Shown in pieces: positions 32,601 through 45,917 of a stretch of 64,000 bases of DNA. Made by a program: the position numbers and the translations under genes. The stretch comes from Setophaga petechia. Taxonomy: Eukaryota > Chordata > Aves > Passeriformes > Parulidae. The stretch is taken from NCBI GenBank assembly GCA_024362935.1, contig JANCRA010000039.1:6511040-6575039 (forward strand). The letters run 5' to 3'. Numbering within the stretch: the stretch's first letter is position 1; every line of letters begins with the position of its first letter. The notes beneath the pieces are model-generated. The model saw only the letters and a list, made by a program, of their open reading frames with translations. It was not told where the DNA came from and did no database searches.

Positions 32601-34199
32601 TTTCTTGTCACCTACATCTAAGCAAATAGCTTTTTCACTATGCCTCGCAAGGAGAAAATGTTGCCGCTCACTAAACAACATCCATCGCGTTGTGGAAGTT
32701 GCACAGAGGGCTGCAGAGTGTTTTGCAACAAGTAAAAGAAAGTTGTCTAAGACGCCTTCCTTTCAAATATTAATGTGAATGGAAAGGCAAGAGAGTGGGA
32801 AAGTACTGTTTTCTAACACTCTGCAAGCTGCTAACACAATCCCAGTGTTTTGTAGCAATTAGCTTGTCACTGCACTGCAGTAAGTGTTTCTTGTCACCTA
32901 CATCTAAGCAAATAGCTTTTTCACTATGTGTCGCAAGGAGAAAACCTTCCTGCTCACTAAACAACTTCCATGATGTTCTAGAAATTGCACAGAGGGCTGC
33001 AGAGTGTTTTGTAACAAGAAAAAGAAAGTTGTCTAAGACGCCTTCCTTAAAAAGACGTCTAAGACGCCTGAAGTATTAATGTGAATGGAAAGGCAAGAGA
33101 GTGAGAAAGTACTGTTTTCTATCACTTTGCAAGCTGCTTACACAATCCCAGTGCTGTGTAGCAATTAGCTTTTCAGTGCACTGCAGTAAGTGTTTCTTGT
33201 CACCTACATCTAAGCAAATAGCTTTTTCAATGTGTGTCGCAATGAGAAAACGTTGCTGCTCACTAAATATCTCCTGTCGTGTTCTATGCGGTGCACAGAG
33301 GGGTGGAGAGTTTTTTGCAACAAGAAAAAGAAAGTTGTCTAAGACGACTTCCTTTCAAGCATTAATGTGAACGGAAAGGCAAGAGAGTGGGAAAGTACTG
33401 TTTTCTATCACTTTGCAATCTGCTTACACAATCCCAGTGTTGTGTAGCAGTTACCTTGTCACTGCACTGCAGTAAGTGTTTCTTGTTACCTACATATAAG
33501 CAAAAAGCTTTTTCACTATGTCTCGCAAGGAGAAAACGTTCCCGCTCACTAAACACCTTCCATCGTGTTGTAGAAGTTGCAAAGAGGGCTGCAGAATGTT
33601 TTGCAGCAAGAAAAAGAAAGTTGTCTAAGACACCTTCCTTTCAAGCATAAATGTGAAGGGAAAGGCAAGAGAGTGAGAAAGTACCGTTTTCTATCACTTT
33701 GCAAGCTGCTAACACAATCCCAGTGCTGTGTAGCAATTAGCTTGTCAGTGCACCGCAGTAAGTGTTTCTTGTTGCCTACATCTAAGCAAATAGCTTTTTC
33801 ACAATGTCTCCCAGGTAGAAAACGTTGGTGCTCACTAAAAAACTTCCATCTTGTTGTATAAGTTGCCCAGAGGGCTGCAGAGTGTTTTGCAACAAGTAAA
33901 AGAAAGTTGTCTAAGACGCTTTCCTTTCAAATATTAATGTGAAGGGAAAGGCAAGAGAGTGGGAAAGTACTGTTTTCTATCACTATCACTTTGCAAGCTG
34001 TTTACACAATCCCAGTGCTGTGTAGCAATTAGCTTTTCAGTGCACTGCAGTAAGTGTTTCTTCTCACCTAGTGTCTCGCAAGGAGAAAACGTTGCTGCTC
34101 ACGAAATATCTCCTGTCGTGTTCTATGCGGTGCACAGAGGGGTGGAGAGTTCTTTGCAACAAGAAAAAGAAAGTTGTCTAAGACGCCTTCCTTTCAAGT
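29626..34199 (-). repeat. Diverged 286-bp monomers, no higher-order order
   Basis: Orientation flips again around 29,626 and stays reversed to the window end. Monomers start at the 'ttaatgtga' motif (for example 31,626, 31,912, 32,484, 32,770, 33,362) and are each distinct. Two neighbours (starting 29,643 and 29,905) share a deletion of about 25 bp. Private changes include a duplicated 'gacg.ctaagacgcct' at 33,033-33,072, a repeated 'tatcac' near 33,980 and a deletion of about 26 bp at 34,069. This is the monomeric shoulder of the array. Confidence 0.9.
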
Positions 34200-34485
34200 A
34201 TTAATGTGAAGGGAAAGGCAAGAGAGTGGGAAAGTACTGTTTTCTAGCACTTTGCTAGATGCTAACACAATCCCAGTGTTGTGTAGCAAATAGCTTGTCA
34301 CTGCACTGCAGTAAGTGTTTCTTGTCACCTACATCTAAGCAAATTGCTTTTTCTCTATGTCTCCCAAGGAGAAAATGTTGCTGCTCAAAAACAACCTCCA
34401 TCGCGTTGTAGAAGTTGCACAGAGGGCTGCAGTGTGTTTTGCAAAATGTAAAAGAAAGTTGTCTAAGACGCCTTCCTTTCAAATA
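34200..34485 (-). repeat. Monomer type W, first copy
   Basis: Distinctive 'gctcaaaaacaacctccatcg' and 'gtgttttgcaaaatgtaaaag' variants recur at 37,345-37,629 and 39,631-39,915, each time directly before type X. No complete W occurs after 39,915. Confidence 0.85.
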
Positions 34486-37400
34486 TTAATATGAATAGAA
34501 AGGCAAGGGAGTGGGAAAGTACTGTTTTCTAACACTCTGCAAGGTGCTAACACAATCCCAGTGTTGTGTAGCAATTAGCTTGTCACTGCACTGCAGTAAG
34601 TGTTTCTTGTCACCTACATCTAAGCAAATAGCTTTTTCACTATGTCTCGCACGGAGAAAACCTTCCTGCTCACTAAACAACTTCCATCATGTTGTAGAAG
34701 TTGCACAGAGGGCTGCAGAGTGTTTTGTAACAAGAAAAATAAAGTTGTCTAAGACGCCTTCCTTTCAAGTATTAATGTGAATGGAAAGGCAAGAGAGTGG
34801 GAAAGTACTGTTTTCTATCACTTTGCAAGCTGCTTACACAATCCCAGTGTTGTGTAGCAATTAGCTTGTAACTGCACTGCAGTAAGTGTTTCTTGTAACC
34901 TACATCTAAGCAAATAGCTTTTTCACTATATCTCGCAGGCAGAAAACGTTGCTGCTCACTAAACAACTTCCATCGTGTTGTAGAAATTGCCCAGAGGGCT
35001 GCAGAGTGTTTTGTATCAAGAAAAAGAACGTTGTCTAAGACGCCTTCCTTTCAAGTATTAATGTGTAGGGAAAGGCAAGAGAGTGGGAAAGTACTGTTTT
35101 CTAGCACTTTGAGAGCTGCTAACACAATCGCAGTGCTGTGTAGCAATTAGCTTGTCAGTGCACGGCAGTAAGTGTTTCTTGATACCTACATCTGAGCAAA
35201 TAGCTTTTTCACTTTGTCTCGCAAGGGGAAAACGTTGCTGCTCACTAAACAACTTCCATCGTGTTGTAGAAGTTGCACAGAGGGCTGCAGTGTGTTTTGC
35301 AGCAAGAAAAAGAAAGTTGTCTAAGACGCCTTCCTTTCAAGTATTAATGTGAAGGGAAAGGCAAGAGAGTGGGAAAGTACTGTTTTCTAGCACTTTGCAA
35401 GCTGCTAACACAATCGCAGTACTGTGTAGCAGTTAGGTATTCAGTGCACTGCAGTAAGTGTTTCTTGTCAGCTACATCTAAGCAAATAGCTTTTTCACTA
35501 TGTCTCGCAAGGAGAAAACCTTCCTGCTCACTAAACATTTCCTATCGTGTTGTAGATTTTGCAGAGAGGGCTGCAGAGTTTTTTGACACAAGAAAAAGAA
35601 AGTTGTCTAAGATGCCTCCTTTCAAGTATTAATGTGAAGGGAAAGGCAAGAGAGTGGGAAAGTACTGTTTTCTAGCACTTTCCAGGCTGCTAACACAATC
35701 GCAAGGCTGTGTAGCAGTTAGCTTTTCAGTGCACGGCAGTAAGTGTTTCTTGATACCTACATCTGAGCAAATAGCTTTTTCACTTTGTCTCGCAAGGGGA
35801 AAACGTTGCTGCTCACTAAACAACTTCCATCGTGTTGTAGAAGTTGCACAGAGGGCTGCAGTGTGTTTTGCAGCAAGAAAAAGAAAGTTGTCTAAGACGC
35901 CTTCCTTTCAAGTATTAATGTGAAGGGAAAGGCAAGAGAGTGGGAAAGTACTGTTTTCTAGCACTTTGCAAGCTGCTAACACAATCCCAGTGCTGTGTAG
36001 CAGTTAGCTGTTCAGTGCACTGCAGTAAGTGTTTCTTGTCACCTACATCTAAGCAAATAGCTTTTTCACTATGTCTCGCAAGGAGAAAACCTTCTTGCTC
36101 ACTAAACATTTCCTATCGTGTTCTAGAAGTTGCACAGAGGGCTGCAGTGTGTTTTGCAGCAAGAAAAAGAAAGTTGTCTAAGACGCCTTCCTTTCAAGCA
36201 TTAATGTGAACGGAAAGGCAAGAGAGTGGGAAAGTACTGTTTTCTATCACTTTGCAATCTGCTTACACAATCCCAGTGTTGTGTAGCAATTAGCTTGTCA
36301 GTGCACGGCAGTAAGTGTTTCTTGATACCTACATCTGAGCAAATAGCTTTTTCACTTTGTCTCGCAAGGGGAAAACGTTGCTGCTCACTAAACAACTTCC
36401 ATCGTGTTGTAGAAGTTGCACAGAGGGCTGCAGTGTGTTTTGCAAAATGTAAAAGAAAGTTGTCTAAGACGCCTTCCTTTCAAGTATTAATGTGAAGGGA
36501 AAGGCAAGAGAGTGGGAAAGTACTGTTTTCTAGCACTTTGCAAGCTGCTAACACAATCGCAGTACTGTGTAGCAGTTAGGTATTCAGTGCACTGCAGTAA
36601 GTGTTTCTTGTCACGTACATCTAAGCAAATAGCTTTTTCACTATGTCTCCCAAGGAGAATACCTTCCTGCTCACTAAACATCTCCTATCGTGTTCTAGAA
36701 GTTGCACAGAGGGCTGCAGTGTGTTCTGTAACAAGAAAAAGAAAGTTATCTAAGACGCCTTCCTTTCAAGTGTTAATGTGAAGGGAAAGGCAAGAGAGTG
36801 GGAAAGTACTGTTTTCTAGCACTTTGCAAGCTGCTAACACAATCCCAGTGCTGTGTAGCAATTAGCTTGTCACTGCACGGCAGTAAGTGTTTCTTGATAC
36901 CTACATCTGTGCAAATAGCTTTTTCACTTTGTCTCGCAAGGAGAAAACCTTCCTGCTCACTAAACAACTTCCATCATGTTGTAGAAGTTGCACAGAGGGC
37001 TGCAGAGTGTTTTGTAACAAGAAAAATAAAGTTGTCTAAGACGCCTTCCTTTCAAGTATTAATGTGAAGGGAAAGGCAAGAGAGTGGGAAAGTACTGTTT
37101 TCTATCACTTTGCAAGCTGCTAACACAATCCCAGTGCTGTGTAGCAATTAGCTTGTCACTGCACGGCAGTAAGTGTTTCTTGATACCTACATCTGAGCAA
37201 ATAGCTTTTTCACTTTGTCTCGCAAGGGGAAAACTTTGCTGCTCACTAAACAACTTCCATCGTGTTGTAGAAGTTGCACAGAGGGCTGCAGTGTGTTTTG
37301 CAAAATGTAAAAGAAAGTTGTCTAAGACGCCTTCCTTTCAAGTATTAATGTGAAGGGAAAGACAAGAGAGTGGGAAAGTACTGTTTTCTAGCACTTTGCA

Positions 37401-37629
37401 AGCTGCTAACACAATCGCAGTGCTGTGTAGCAAATAGCTTGTCACTGCACTGCAGTAAGTGTTTCTTGTCACCTACATCTAAGCAAATTGCTTTTTCTCT
37501 ATGTCTCCCAAGGAGAAAATGTTGCTGCTCAAAAACAACCTCCATCGCGTTGTAGAAGTTGCACAGAGGGCTGCAGTGTGTTTTGTAAAATGTAAAAGAA
37601 AGTTGTCTAAGACGCCTTCCTTTCAAATA
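34486..37629 (-). repeat. HOR unit of 11 monomers (X-A-B-C-D-E-F-G-H-Y-W), 3144 bp
   Basis: Monomer starts: 34486 X, 34772 A, 35058 B, 35344 C, 35629 D, 35915 E, 36201 F, 36487 G, 36773 H, 37059 Y (a type of mixed character), 37345 W. Types are told apart by linked variants, for example A 'tatatctcgcaggcag', D 'tttccaggctgctaac', E 'agttagctgttcagtg', H 'catctgtgcaaatag'. The X-A pair that starts it reappears at 37,630 and 39,916. Confidence 0.88.
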
Positions 37630-39915
37630 TTAATATGAATAGAAAGGCAAGGGAGTGGGAAAGTACTGTTTTCTAACACTCTGCAAGGTGCTAACACAAT
37701 CCCAGTGTTGTGTAGCAATTAGCTTGTCACTGCACTGCAGTAAGTGTTTCTTGTCACCTACATCTAAGCAAATAGCTTTTTCACTATGTCTCGCACGGAG
37801 AAAACCTTCCTGCTCACTAAACAACTTCCATCATGTTGTAGAAGTTGCACAGAGGGCTGCAGAGTGTTTTGTAACAAGAAAAATAAAGTTGTCTAAGACG
37901 CCTTCCTTTCAAGTATTAATGTGAATGGAAAGGCAAGAGAGTGGGAAAGTACTGTTTTCTATCACTTTGCAAGCTGCTTACACAATCCCAGTGTTGTGTA
38001 GCAATTAGCTTGTAACTGCACTGCAGTAAGTGTTTCTTGTAACCTACATCTAAGCAAATAGCTTTTTCACTATATCTCGCAGGCAGAAAACGTTGCTGCT
38101 CACTAAACAACTTCCATCGTGTTGTAGAAATTGCCCAGAGGGCTGCAGAGTGTTTTGTATCAAGAAAAAGAACGTTGTCTAAGACGCCTTCCTTTCAAGT
38201 ATTAATGTGAAGGGAAAGGCAAGAGAGTGGGAAAGTACTGTTTTCTAGCACTTTGAGAGCTGCTAACACAATCGCAGTGCTGTGTAGCAATTAGCTTGTC
38301 AGTGCACGGCAGTAAGTGTTTCTTGATACCTACATCTGAGCAAATAGCTTTTTCACTTTGTCTCGCAAGGGGAAAACGTTGCTGCTCACTAAACAACTTC
38401 CATCGTGTTGTAGAAGTTGCACAGAGGGCTGCAGTGTCTTTTGCAGCAAGAAAAAGAAAGTTGTCTAAGACGCCTTCCTTTCAAGTATTAATGTGAAGGG
38501 AAAGGCAAGAGAGTGGGAAAGTACTGTTTTCTAGCACTTTGCAAGCTGCTAACACAATCGCAGTACTGTGTAGCAGTTAGGTATTCAGTGCACTGCAGTA
38601 AGTGTTTCTTGTCAGCTACATCTAAGCAAATAGCTTTTTCACTATGTCTCGCAAGGAGAAAACCTTCCTGCTCACTAAACATTTCCTATCGTGTTGTAGA
38701 TTTTGCAGAGAGGGCTGCAGAGTTTTTTGACACAAGAAAAAGAAAGTTGTCTAAGATGCCTCCTTTCAAGTATTAATGTGAAGGGAAAGGCAAGAGAGTG
38801 GGAAAGTACTGTTTTCTAGCACTTTCCAGGCTGCTAACACAATCGCAAGGCTGTGTAGCAGTTAGCTTTTCAGTGCACGGCAGTAAGTGTTTCTTGATAC
38901 CTACATCTGAGCAAATAGCTTTTTCACTTTGTCTCGCAAGGGGAAAACGTTGCTGCTCACTAAACAACTTCCATCGTGTTGTAGAAGTTGCACAGAGGGC
39001 TGCAGTGTGTTTTGCAGCAAGAAAAAGAAAGTTGTCTAAGACGCCTTCCTTTCAAGTATTAATGTGAAGGGAAAGGCAAGAGAGTGGGAAAGTACTGTTT
39101 TCTAGCACTTTGCAAGCTGCTAACACAATCCCAGTGCTGTGTAGCAATTAGCTTGTCAGTGCACGGCAGTAAGTGTTTCTTGATACCTACATCTGAGCAA
39201 ATAGCTTTTTCACTTTGTCTCGCAAGGGGAAAACGTTGCTGCTCACTAAACAACTTCCATCGTGTTGTAGAAGTTGCACAGAGGGCTGCAGTGTGTTTTG
39301 CAAAATGTAAAAGAAAGTTGTCTAAGACGCCTTCCTTTCAAGTATTAATGTGAAGGGAAAGGCAAGAGAGTGGGAAAGTACTGTTTTCTAGCTCTTTGCA
39401 AGCTGCTAACACAATCGCAGTACTGTGTAGCAGTTAGGTATTCAGTGCACTGCAGTAAGTGTTTCTTGTCACCTACATCTAAGCAAATAGCTTTTTCACT
39501 ATGTCTCCCAAGGAGAATACCTTCCTGCTCACTAAACATCTCCTATCGTGTTCTAGAAGTTGCACAGAGGGCTGCAGTGTGTTCTGTAACAAGAAAAAGA
39601 AAGTTGTCTAAGACGCCTTCCTTTCAAGTGTTAATGTGAAGGGAAAGGCAAGAGAGTGGGAAAGTACTGTTTTCTAGCACTTTGCAAGCTGCTAACACAA
39701 TCGCAGTGCTGTGTAGCAAATAGCTTGTCACTGCACTGCAGTAAGTGTTTCTTGTCACCTACATCTAAGCAAATTGCTTTTTCTCTATGTCTCCCAAGGA
39801 GAAAATGTTGCTGCTCAAAAACAACCTCCATCGCGTTGTAGAAGTTGCACAGAGGGCTGCAGTGTGTTTTGTAAAATGTAAAAGAAAGTTGTCTAAGACG
39901 CCTTCCTTTCAAATA
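37630..39915 (-). repeat. HOR unit of 8 monomers (X-A-B-C-D-E/F-G-W), 2286 bp
   Basis: Starts: 37630 X, 37916 A, 38202 B, 38488 C, 38773 D, 39059 an E/F hybrid, 39345 G, 39631 W. It is the 11-monomer unit minus three monomers. The hybrid at 39059 joins an E-type first part to an F-type second part. Confidence 0.85.
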
Positions 39916-41916
39916 TTAATATGAATAGAAAGGCAAGGGAGTGGGAAAGTACTGTTTTCTAACACTCTGCAAGGTGCTAACACAATCCCAGTGTTGTGTA
40001 GCAATTAGCTTGTCACTGCACTGCAGTAAGTGTTTCTTGTCACCTACATCTAAGCAAATAGCTTTTTCACTATGTCTCGCACGGAGAAAACCTTCCTGCT
40101 CACTAAACAACTTCCATCATGTTGTAGAAGTTGCACAGAGGGCTGCAGAGTGTTTTGTAACAAGAAAAATAAAGTTGTCTAAGACGCCTTCCTTTCAAGT
40201 ATTAATGTGAATGGAAAGGCAAGAGAGTGGGAAAGTACTGTTTTCTATCACTTTGCAAGCTGCTTACACAATCCCAGTGTTGTGTAGCAATTAGCTTGTA
40301 ACTGCACTGCAGTAAGTGTTTCTTGTAACCTACATCTAAGCAAATAGCTTTTTCACTATATCTCGCAGGCAGAAAACGTTGCTGCTCACTAAACAACTTC
40401 CATCGTGTTGTAGAAATTGCCCAGACGGCTGCAGAGTGTTTTGTATCAAGAAAAAGAACGTTGTCTAAGACGCCTTCCTTTCAAGTATTAATGTGTAGGG
40501 AAAGGCAAGAGAGTGGGAAAGTACTGTTTTCTAGCACTTTGAGAGCTGCTAACACAATCGCAGTGCTGTGTAGCAATTAGCTTGTCAGTGCACGGCAGTA
40601 AGTGTTTCTTGATACCTACATCTGAGCAAATAGCTTTTTCACTTTGTCTCTCAAGGGGAAAACGTTGCTGCTCACTAAACAACTTCCATCGTGTTGTAGA
40701 AGTTGCACAGAGGGCTGCAGTGTCTTTTGCAGCAAGAAAAAGAAAGTTGTCTAAGACGCCTTCCTTTCAAGTATTAATGTGAAGGGAAAGGCAAGAGAGT
40801 GGGAAAGTACTGTTTTCTAGCACTTTGCAAGCTGCTAACACAATCGCAGTACTGTGTAGCAGTTAGGTATTCAGTGCACTGCAGTAAGTGTTTCTTGTCA
40901 GCTACATCTAAGCAAATAGCTTTTTCACTATGTCTCGCAAGGAGAAAACCTTCCTGCTCACTAAACATTTCCTATCGTGTTCTAGAAGTTGCACAGAGGG
41001 CTGCAGTGTGTTTTGCAGCAAGAAAAAGAAAGTTGTCTAAGACGCCTTCCTTTCAAGCATTAATGTGAACGGAAAGGCAAGAGAGTGGGAAAGTACTGTT
41101 TTCTATCACTTTGCAATCTGCTTACACAATCCCAGTGTTGTGTAGCAATTAGCTTGTCAGTGCACGGCAGTAAGTGTTTCTTGATACCTACATCTGAGCA
41201 AATAGCTTTTTCACTTTGTCTCGCAAGGGGAAAACGTTGCTGCTCACTAAACAACTTCCATCGTGTTGTAGAAGTTGCACAGAGGGCTGCAGTGTGTTTT
41301 GCAAAATGTAAAAGAAAGTTGTCTAAGACGCCTTCCTTTCAAGTATTAATGTGAATGGAAAGGCAAGAGAGTGGGAAAGTACTGTTTTCTAGCACTTTGC
41401 AAGCTGCTAACACAATCGCAGTACTGTGTAGCAGTTAGGTATTCAGTGCACTGCAGTAAGTGTTTCTTGTCACCTACATCTAAGCAAATAGCTTTTTCAC
41501 TATGTCTCCCAAGGAGAAAACCTTCCTGCTCACTAAACATCTCCTATCGTGTTCTAGAAGTTGCACAGAGGGCTGCAGTGTGTTCTGTAACAAGAAAATA
41601 AAGTTGTCTAAGACGCCTTCCTTTCAAGTGTTAATGTGAAGGGAAAGGCAAGAGAGTGGGAAAGTACTGTTTTCTAGCACTTTCCAGGCTGCTAACACAA
41701 TCGCAAGGCTGTGTAGCAATTAGCTTGTCACTGCACGGCAGTAAGTGTTTCTTGATACCTACATCTGTGCAAATAGCTTTTTCACTTTGTCTCGCAAGGG
41801 GAAAACTTTGCTGCTCACTAAATAACTTCCATCATGTTGTAGAAGTTGCACAGAGGGCTGCAGAGTGTTTTGTAACAAGAAAAATAAAGTTGTCTAAGAC
41901 GCCTTCCTTTCAAGTA
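39916..41916 (-). repeat. HOR unit of 7 monomers (X-A-B-C/E-F-G-D/H), 2001 bp
   Basis: Starts: 39916 X, 40202 A, 40488 B, 40774 C/E hybrid, 41060 F, 41346 G, 41632 D/H hybrid. The last full X monomer in the window opens this unit. The D/H hybrid has D-type 'tttccaggctgc' and 'tcgcaaggctgtg' but H-type 'ctgtgcaaatag' and the H/X-type end. Confidence 0.85.
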
Positions 41917-44900
41917 TTAATGTGAATGGAAAGGCAAGAGAGTGGGAAAGTACTGTTTTCTATCACTTTGCAAGCTGCTTACACAATCCCAGTGTTGTGT
42001 AGCAATTAGCTTGTAACTGCACTGCAGTAAGTGTTTCTTGTAACCTACATCTAAGCAAATAGCTTTTTCACTATATCTCGCAGGCAGAAAACGTTGCTGC
42101 TCACTAAACAACTTCCATCGTGTTGTAGAAATTGCCCAGAGGGCTGCAGAGTGTTTTGTATCAAGAAAAAGAACGTTGTCTAAGACGCCTTCCTTTCAAG
42201 TATTAATGTGTAGGGAAAGGCAAGAGAGTGGGAAAGTACTGTTTTCTAGCACTTTGAGAGCTGCTAACACAATCGCAGTGCTGTGTAGCAATTAGCTTGT
42301 CAGTGCACGGCAGTAAGTGTTTCTTGATACCTACATCTGAGCAAATAGCTTTTTCACTTTGTCTCGCAAGGGGAAAACGTTGCTGCTCACTAAACAACTT
42401 CCATCGTGTTGTAGAAGTTGCACAGAGGGCTGCAGTGTCTTTTGCAGCAAGAAAAAGAAAGTTGTCTAAGACGCCTTCCTTTCAAGTATTAATGTGAAGG
42501 GAAAGGCAAGAGAGTGGGAAAGTACTGTTTTCTAGCACTTTGCAAGCTGCTAACACAATCGCAGTACTGTGTAGCAGTTAGGTATTCAGTGCACTGCAGT
42601 AAGTGTTTCTTGTCAGCTACATCTAAGCAAATAGCTTTTTCACTATGTCTCGCAAGGAGAAAACCTTCCTGCTCACTAAACATTTCCTATCGTGTTGTAG
42701 ATTTTGCAGAGAGGGCTGCAGAGTTTTTTGACACAAGAAAAAGAAAGTTGTCTAAGATGCCTCCTTTCAAGTATTAATGTGAAGGGAAAGGCAAGAGAGT
42801 GGGAAAGTACTGTTTTCTAGCACTTTCCAGGCTGCTAACACAATCGCAAGGCTGTGTAGCAGTTAGCTTTTCAGTGCACGGCAGTAAGTGTTTCTTGATA
42901 CCTACATCTGAGCAAATAGCTTTTTCACTTTGTCTCGCAAGGGGAAAACGTTGCTGCTCACTAAACAACTTCCATCGTGTTGTAGAAGTTGCACAGAGGG
43001 CTGCAGTGTGTTTTGCAGCAAGAAAAAGAAAGTTGTCTAAGACGCCTTCCTTTCAAGTATTAATGTGAAGGGAAAGGCAAGAGAGTGGGAAAGTACTGTT
43101 TTCTAGCACTTTGCAAGCTGCTAACACAATCCCAGTGCTGTGTAGCAGTTAGCTGTTCAGTGCACTGCAGTAAGTGTTTCTTGTCATTTACATCTAAGCA
43201 AATAGCTTTTTCACTATGTCTCGCAAGGAGAAAACCTTCTTGCTCACTAAACATTTCCTATCGTGTTCTAGAAGTTGCACAGAGGGCTGCAGTGTGTTTT
43301 GCAGCAAGAAAAAGAAAGTTGTCTAAGACGCCTTCCTTTCAAGCATTAATGTGAACGGAAAGGCAAGAGAGTGGGAAAGTACTGTTTTCTATCACTTTGC
43401 AATCTGCTTACACAATCCCAGTGTTGTGTAGCAATTAGCTTGTCAGTGCACGGCAGTAAGTGTTTCTTGATACCTACATCTGAGCAAATAGCTTTTTCAC
43501 TTTGTCTCGCAAGGGGAAAACGTTGCTGCTCACTAAACAACTTCCATCGTGTTGTAGAAGTTGCACAGAGGGCTGCAGTGTGTTTTGCAAAATGTAAAAG
43601 AAAGTTGTCTAAGACGCCTTCCTTTCAAGTGTTAATGTGAAGGGAAAGGCAAGAGAGTGGGAAAGTACTGTTTTCTAGCACTTTGCAAGCTGCTAACACA
43701 ATCGCAGTACTGTGTAGCAGTTAGGTATTCAGTGCACTGCAGTAAGTGTTTCTTGTCACCTACATCTAAGCAAATAGCTTTTTCACTATGTCTCCCAAGG
43801 AGAATACCTTCCTGCTCACTAAACATCTCCTATCGTGTTCTAGAAGTTGCACAGAGGGCTGCAGTGTGTTCTGTAACAAGAAAAAGAAAGTTGTCTAAGA
43901 CGCCTTCCTTTCAAGTGTTAATGTGAAGGGAAAGGCAAGAGAGTGGGAAAGTACTGTTTTCTAGCACTTTGCAAGCTGCTAACACAATCCCAGTGCTGTG
44001 TAGCAATTAGCTTGTCACTGCACGGCAGTAAGTGTTTCTTGATACCTACATCTGTGCAAATAGCTTTTTCACTTTGTCTCGCAAGGGGAAAACGTTGCTG
44101 CTCACTAAACAACTTCCATCGTGTTGTAGAAGTTGCACAGAGGGCTGCAGTGTGTTTTGCAGCAAGAAAAAGAAAGTTGTCTAAGACGCCTTCCTTTCAA
44201 GTATTAATGTGAAGGGAAAGGCAAGAGAGTGGGAAAGTACTGTTTTCTAGCACTTTGCAAGCTGCTAACACAATCGCAGTACTGTGTAGCAGTTAGGTAT
44301 TCAGTGCACTGCAGTAAGTGTTTCTTGTCAGCTACATCTAAGCAAATAGCTTTTTCACTATGTCTCGCAAGGAGAAAACCTTCCTGCTCACTAAACATTT
44401 CCTATCGTGTTGTAGATTTTGCAGAGAGGGCTGCAGAGTTTTTTGACACAAGAAAAAGAAAGTTGTCTAAGATGCCTCCTTTCAAGTATTAATGTGAAGG
44501 GAAAGGCAAGAGAGTGGGAAAGTACTGTTTTCTAGCACTTTCCAGGCTGCTAACACAATCGCAAGGCTGTGTAGCAGTTAGCTTTTCAGTGCACGGCAGT
44601 AAGTGTTTCTTGATACCTACATCTGAGCAAATAGCTTTTTCACTTTGTCTCGCAAGGGGAAAACGTTGCTGCTCACTAAACAACTTCCATCGTGTTGTAG
44701 AAGTTGCACAGAGGGCTGCAGTGTGTTTTGCAGCAAGAAAAAGAAAGTTGTCTAAGACGCCTTCCTTTCAAGTATTAATGTGAAGGGAAAGGCAAGAGAG
44801 TGGGAAAGTACTGTTTTCTAGCACTTTGCAAGCTGCTAACACAATCCCAGTGCTGTGTAGCAGTTAGCTGTTCAGTGCACTGCAGTAAGTGTTTCTTGTC

Positions 44901-45917
44901 ACCTACATCTAAGCAAATAGCTTTTTCACTATGTCTCGCAAGGAGAAAACCTTCTTGCTCACTAAACATTTCCTATCGTGTTCTAGAAGTTGCACAGAGG
45001 GCTGCAGTGTGTTTTGCAGCAAGAAAAAGAAAGTTGTCTAAGACGCCTTCCTTTCAAGCATTAATGTGAACGGAAAGGCAAGAGAGTGGGAAAGTACTGT
45101 TTTCTATCACTTTGCAATCTGCTTACACAATCCCAGTGTTGTGTAGCAATTAGCTTGTCAGTGCACGGCAGTAAGTGTTTCTTGATACCTACATCTGAGC
45201 AAATAGCTTTTTCACTTTGTCTCGCAAGGGGAAAACGTTGCTGCTCACTAAACAACTTCCATCGTGTTGTAGAAGTTGCACAGAGGGCTGCAGTGTGTTT
45301 TGCAAAATGTAAAAGAAAGTTGTCTAAGACGCCTTCCTTTCAAGTATTAATGTGAAGGGAAAGGCAAGAGAGTGGGAAAGTACTGTTTTCTAGCACTTTG
45401 CAAGCTGCTAACACAATCGCAGTACTGTGTAGCAGTTAGGTATTCAGTGCACTGCAGTAAGTGTTTCTTGTCAGCTACATCTAAGCAAATAGCTTTTTCA
45501 CTATGTCTCCCAAGGAGAAAACCTTCTTGCTCACTAAACATCTCCTATCGTGTTCTAGAAGTTGCACAGAGGGCTGCAGTGTGTTCTGTAACAAGAAAAT
45601 AAAGTTGTCTAAGACGCCTTCCTTTCAAGTGTTAATGTGAAGGGAAAGGCAAGAGAGTGGGAAAGTACTGTTTTCTAGCACTTTGCAAGCTGCTAACACA
45701 ATCCCAGTGCTGTGTAGCAATTAGCTTGTCACTGCACGGCAGTAAGTGTTTCTTGATACCTACATCTGTGCAAATAGCTTTTTCACTTTGTCTCGCAAGG
45801 GGAAAACTTTGCTGCTCACTAAACAACTTCCATCATGTTGTAGAAGTTGCACAGAGGGCTGCAGAGTGTTTTGTAACAAGAAAAATAAAGTTGTCTAAGA
45901 CGCCTTCCTTTCAAGTA
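41917..45917 (-). repeat. HOR unit of 14 monomers (ABCDEFG-H/B-CDEFGH), 4001 bp
   Basis: Starts: 41917 A, 42203 B, 42489 C, 42774 D, 43060 E, 43346 F, 43632 G, 43918 H/B hybrid, 44204 C, 44489 D, 44775 E, 45061 F, 45347 G, 45632 H. It equals two 8-mers minus two monomers. The hybrid at 43918 is H-type up to 'ctgtgcaaatag' (about 44,055) and B-type from 'ggggaaaacgttgctg' (about 44,090). Confidence 0.9.
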
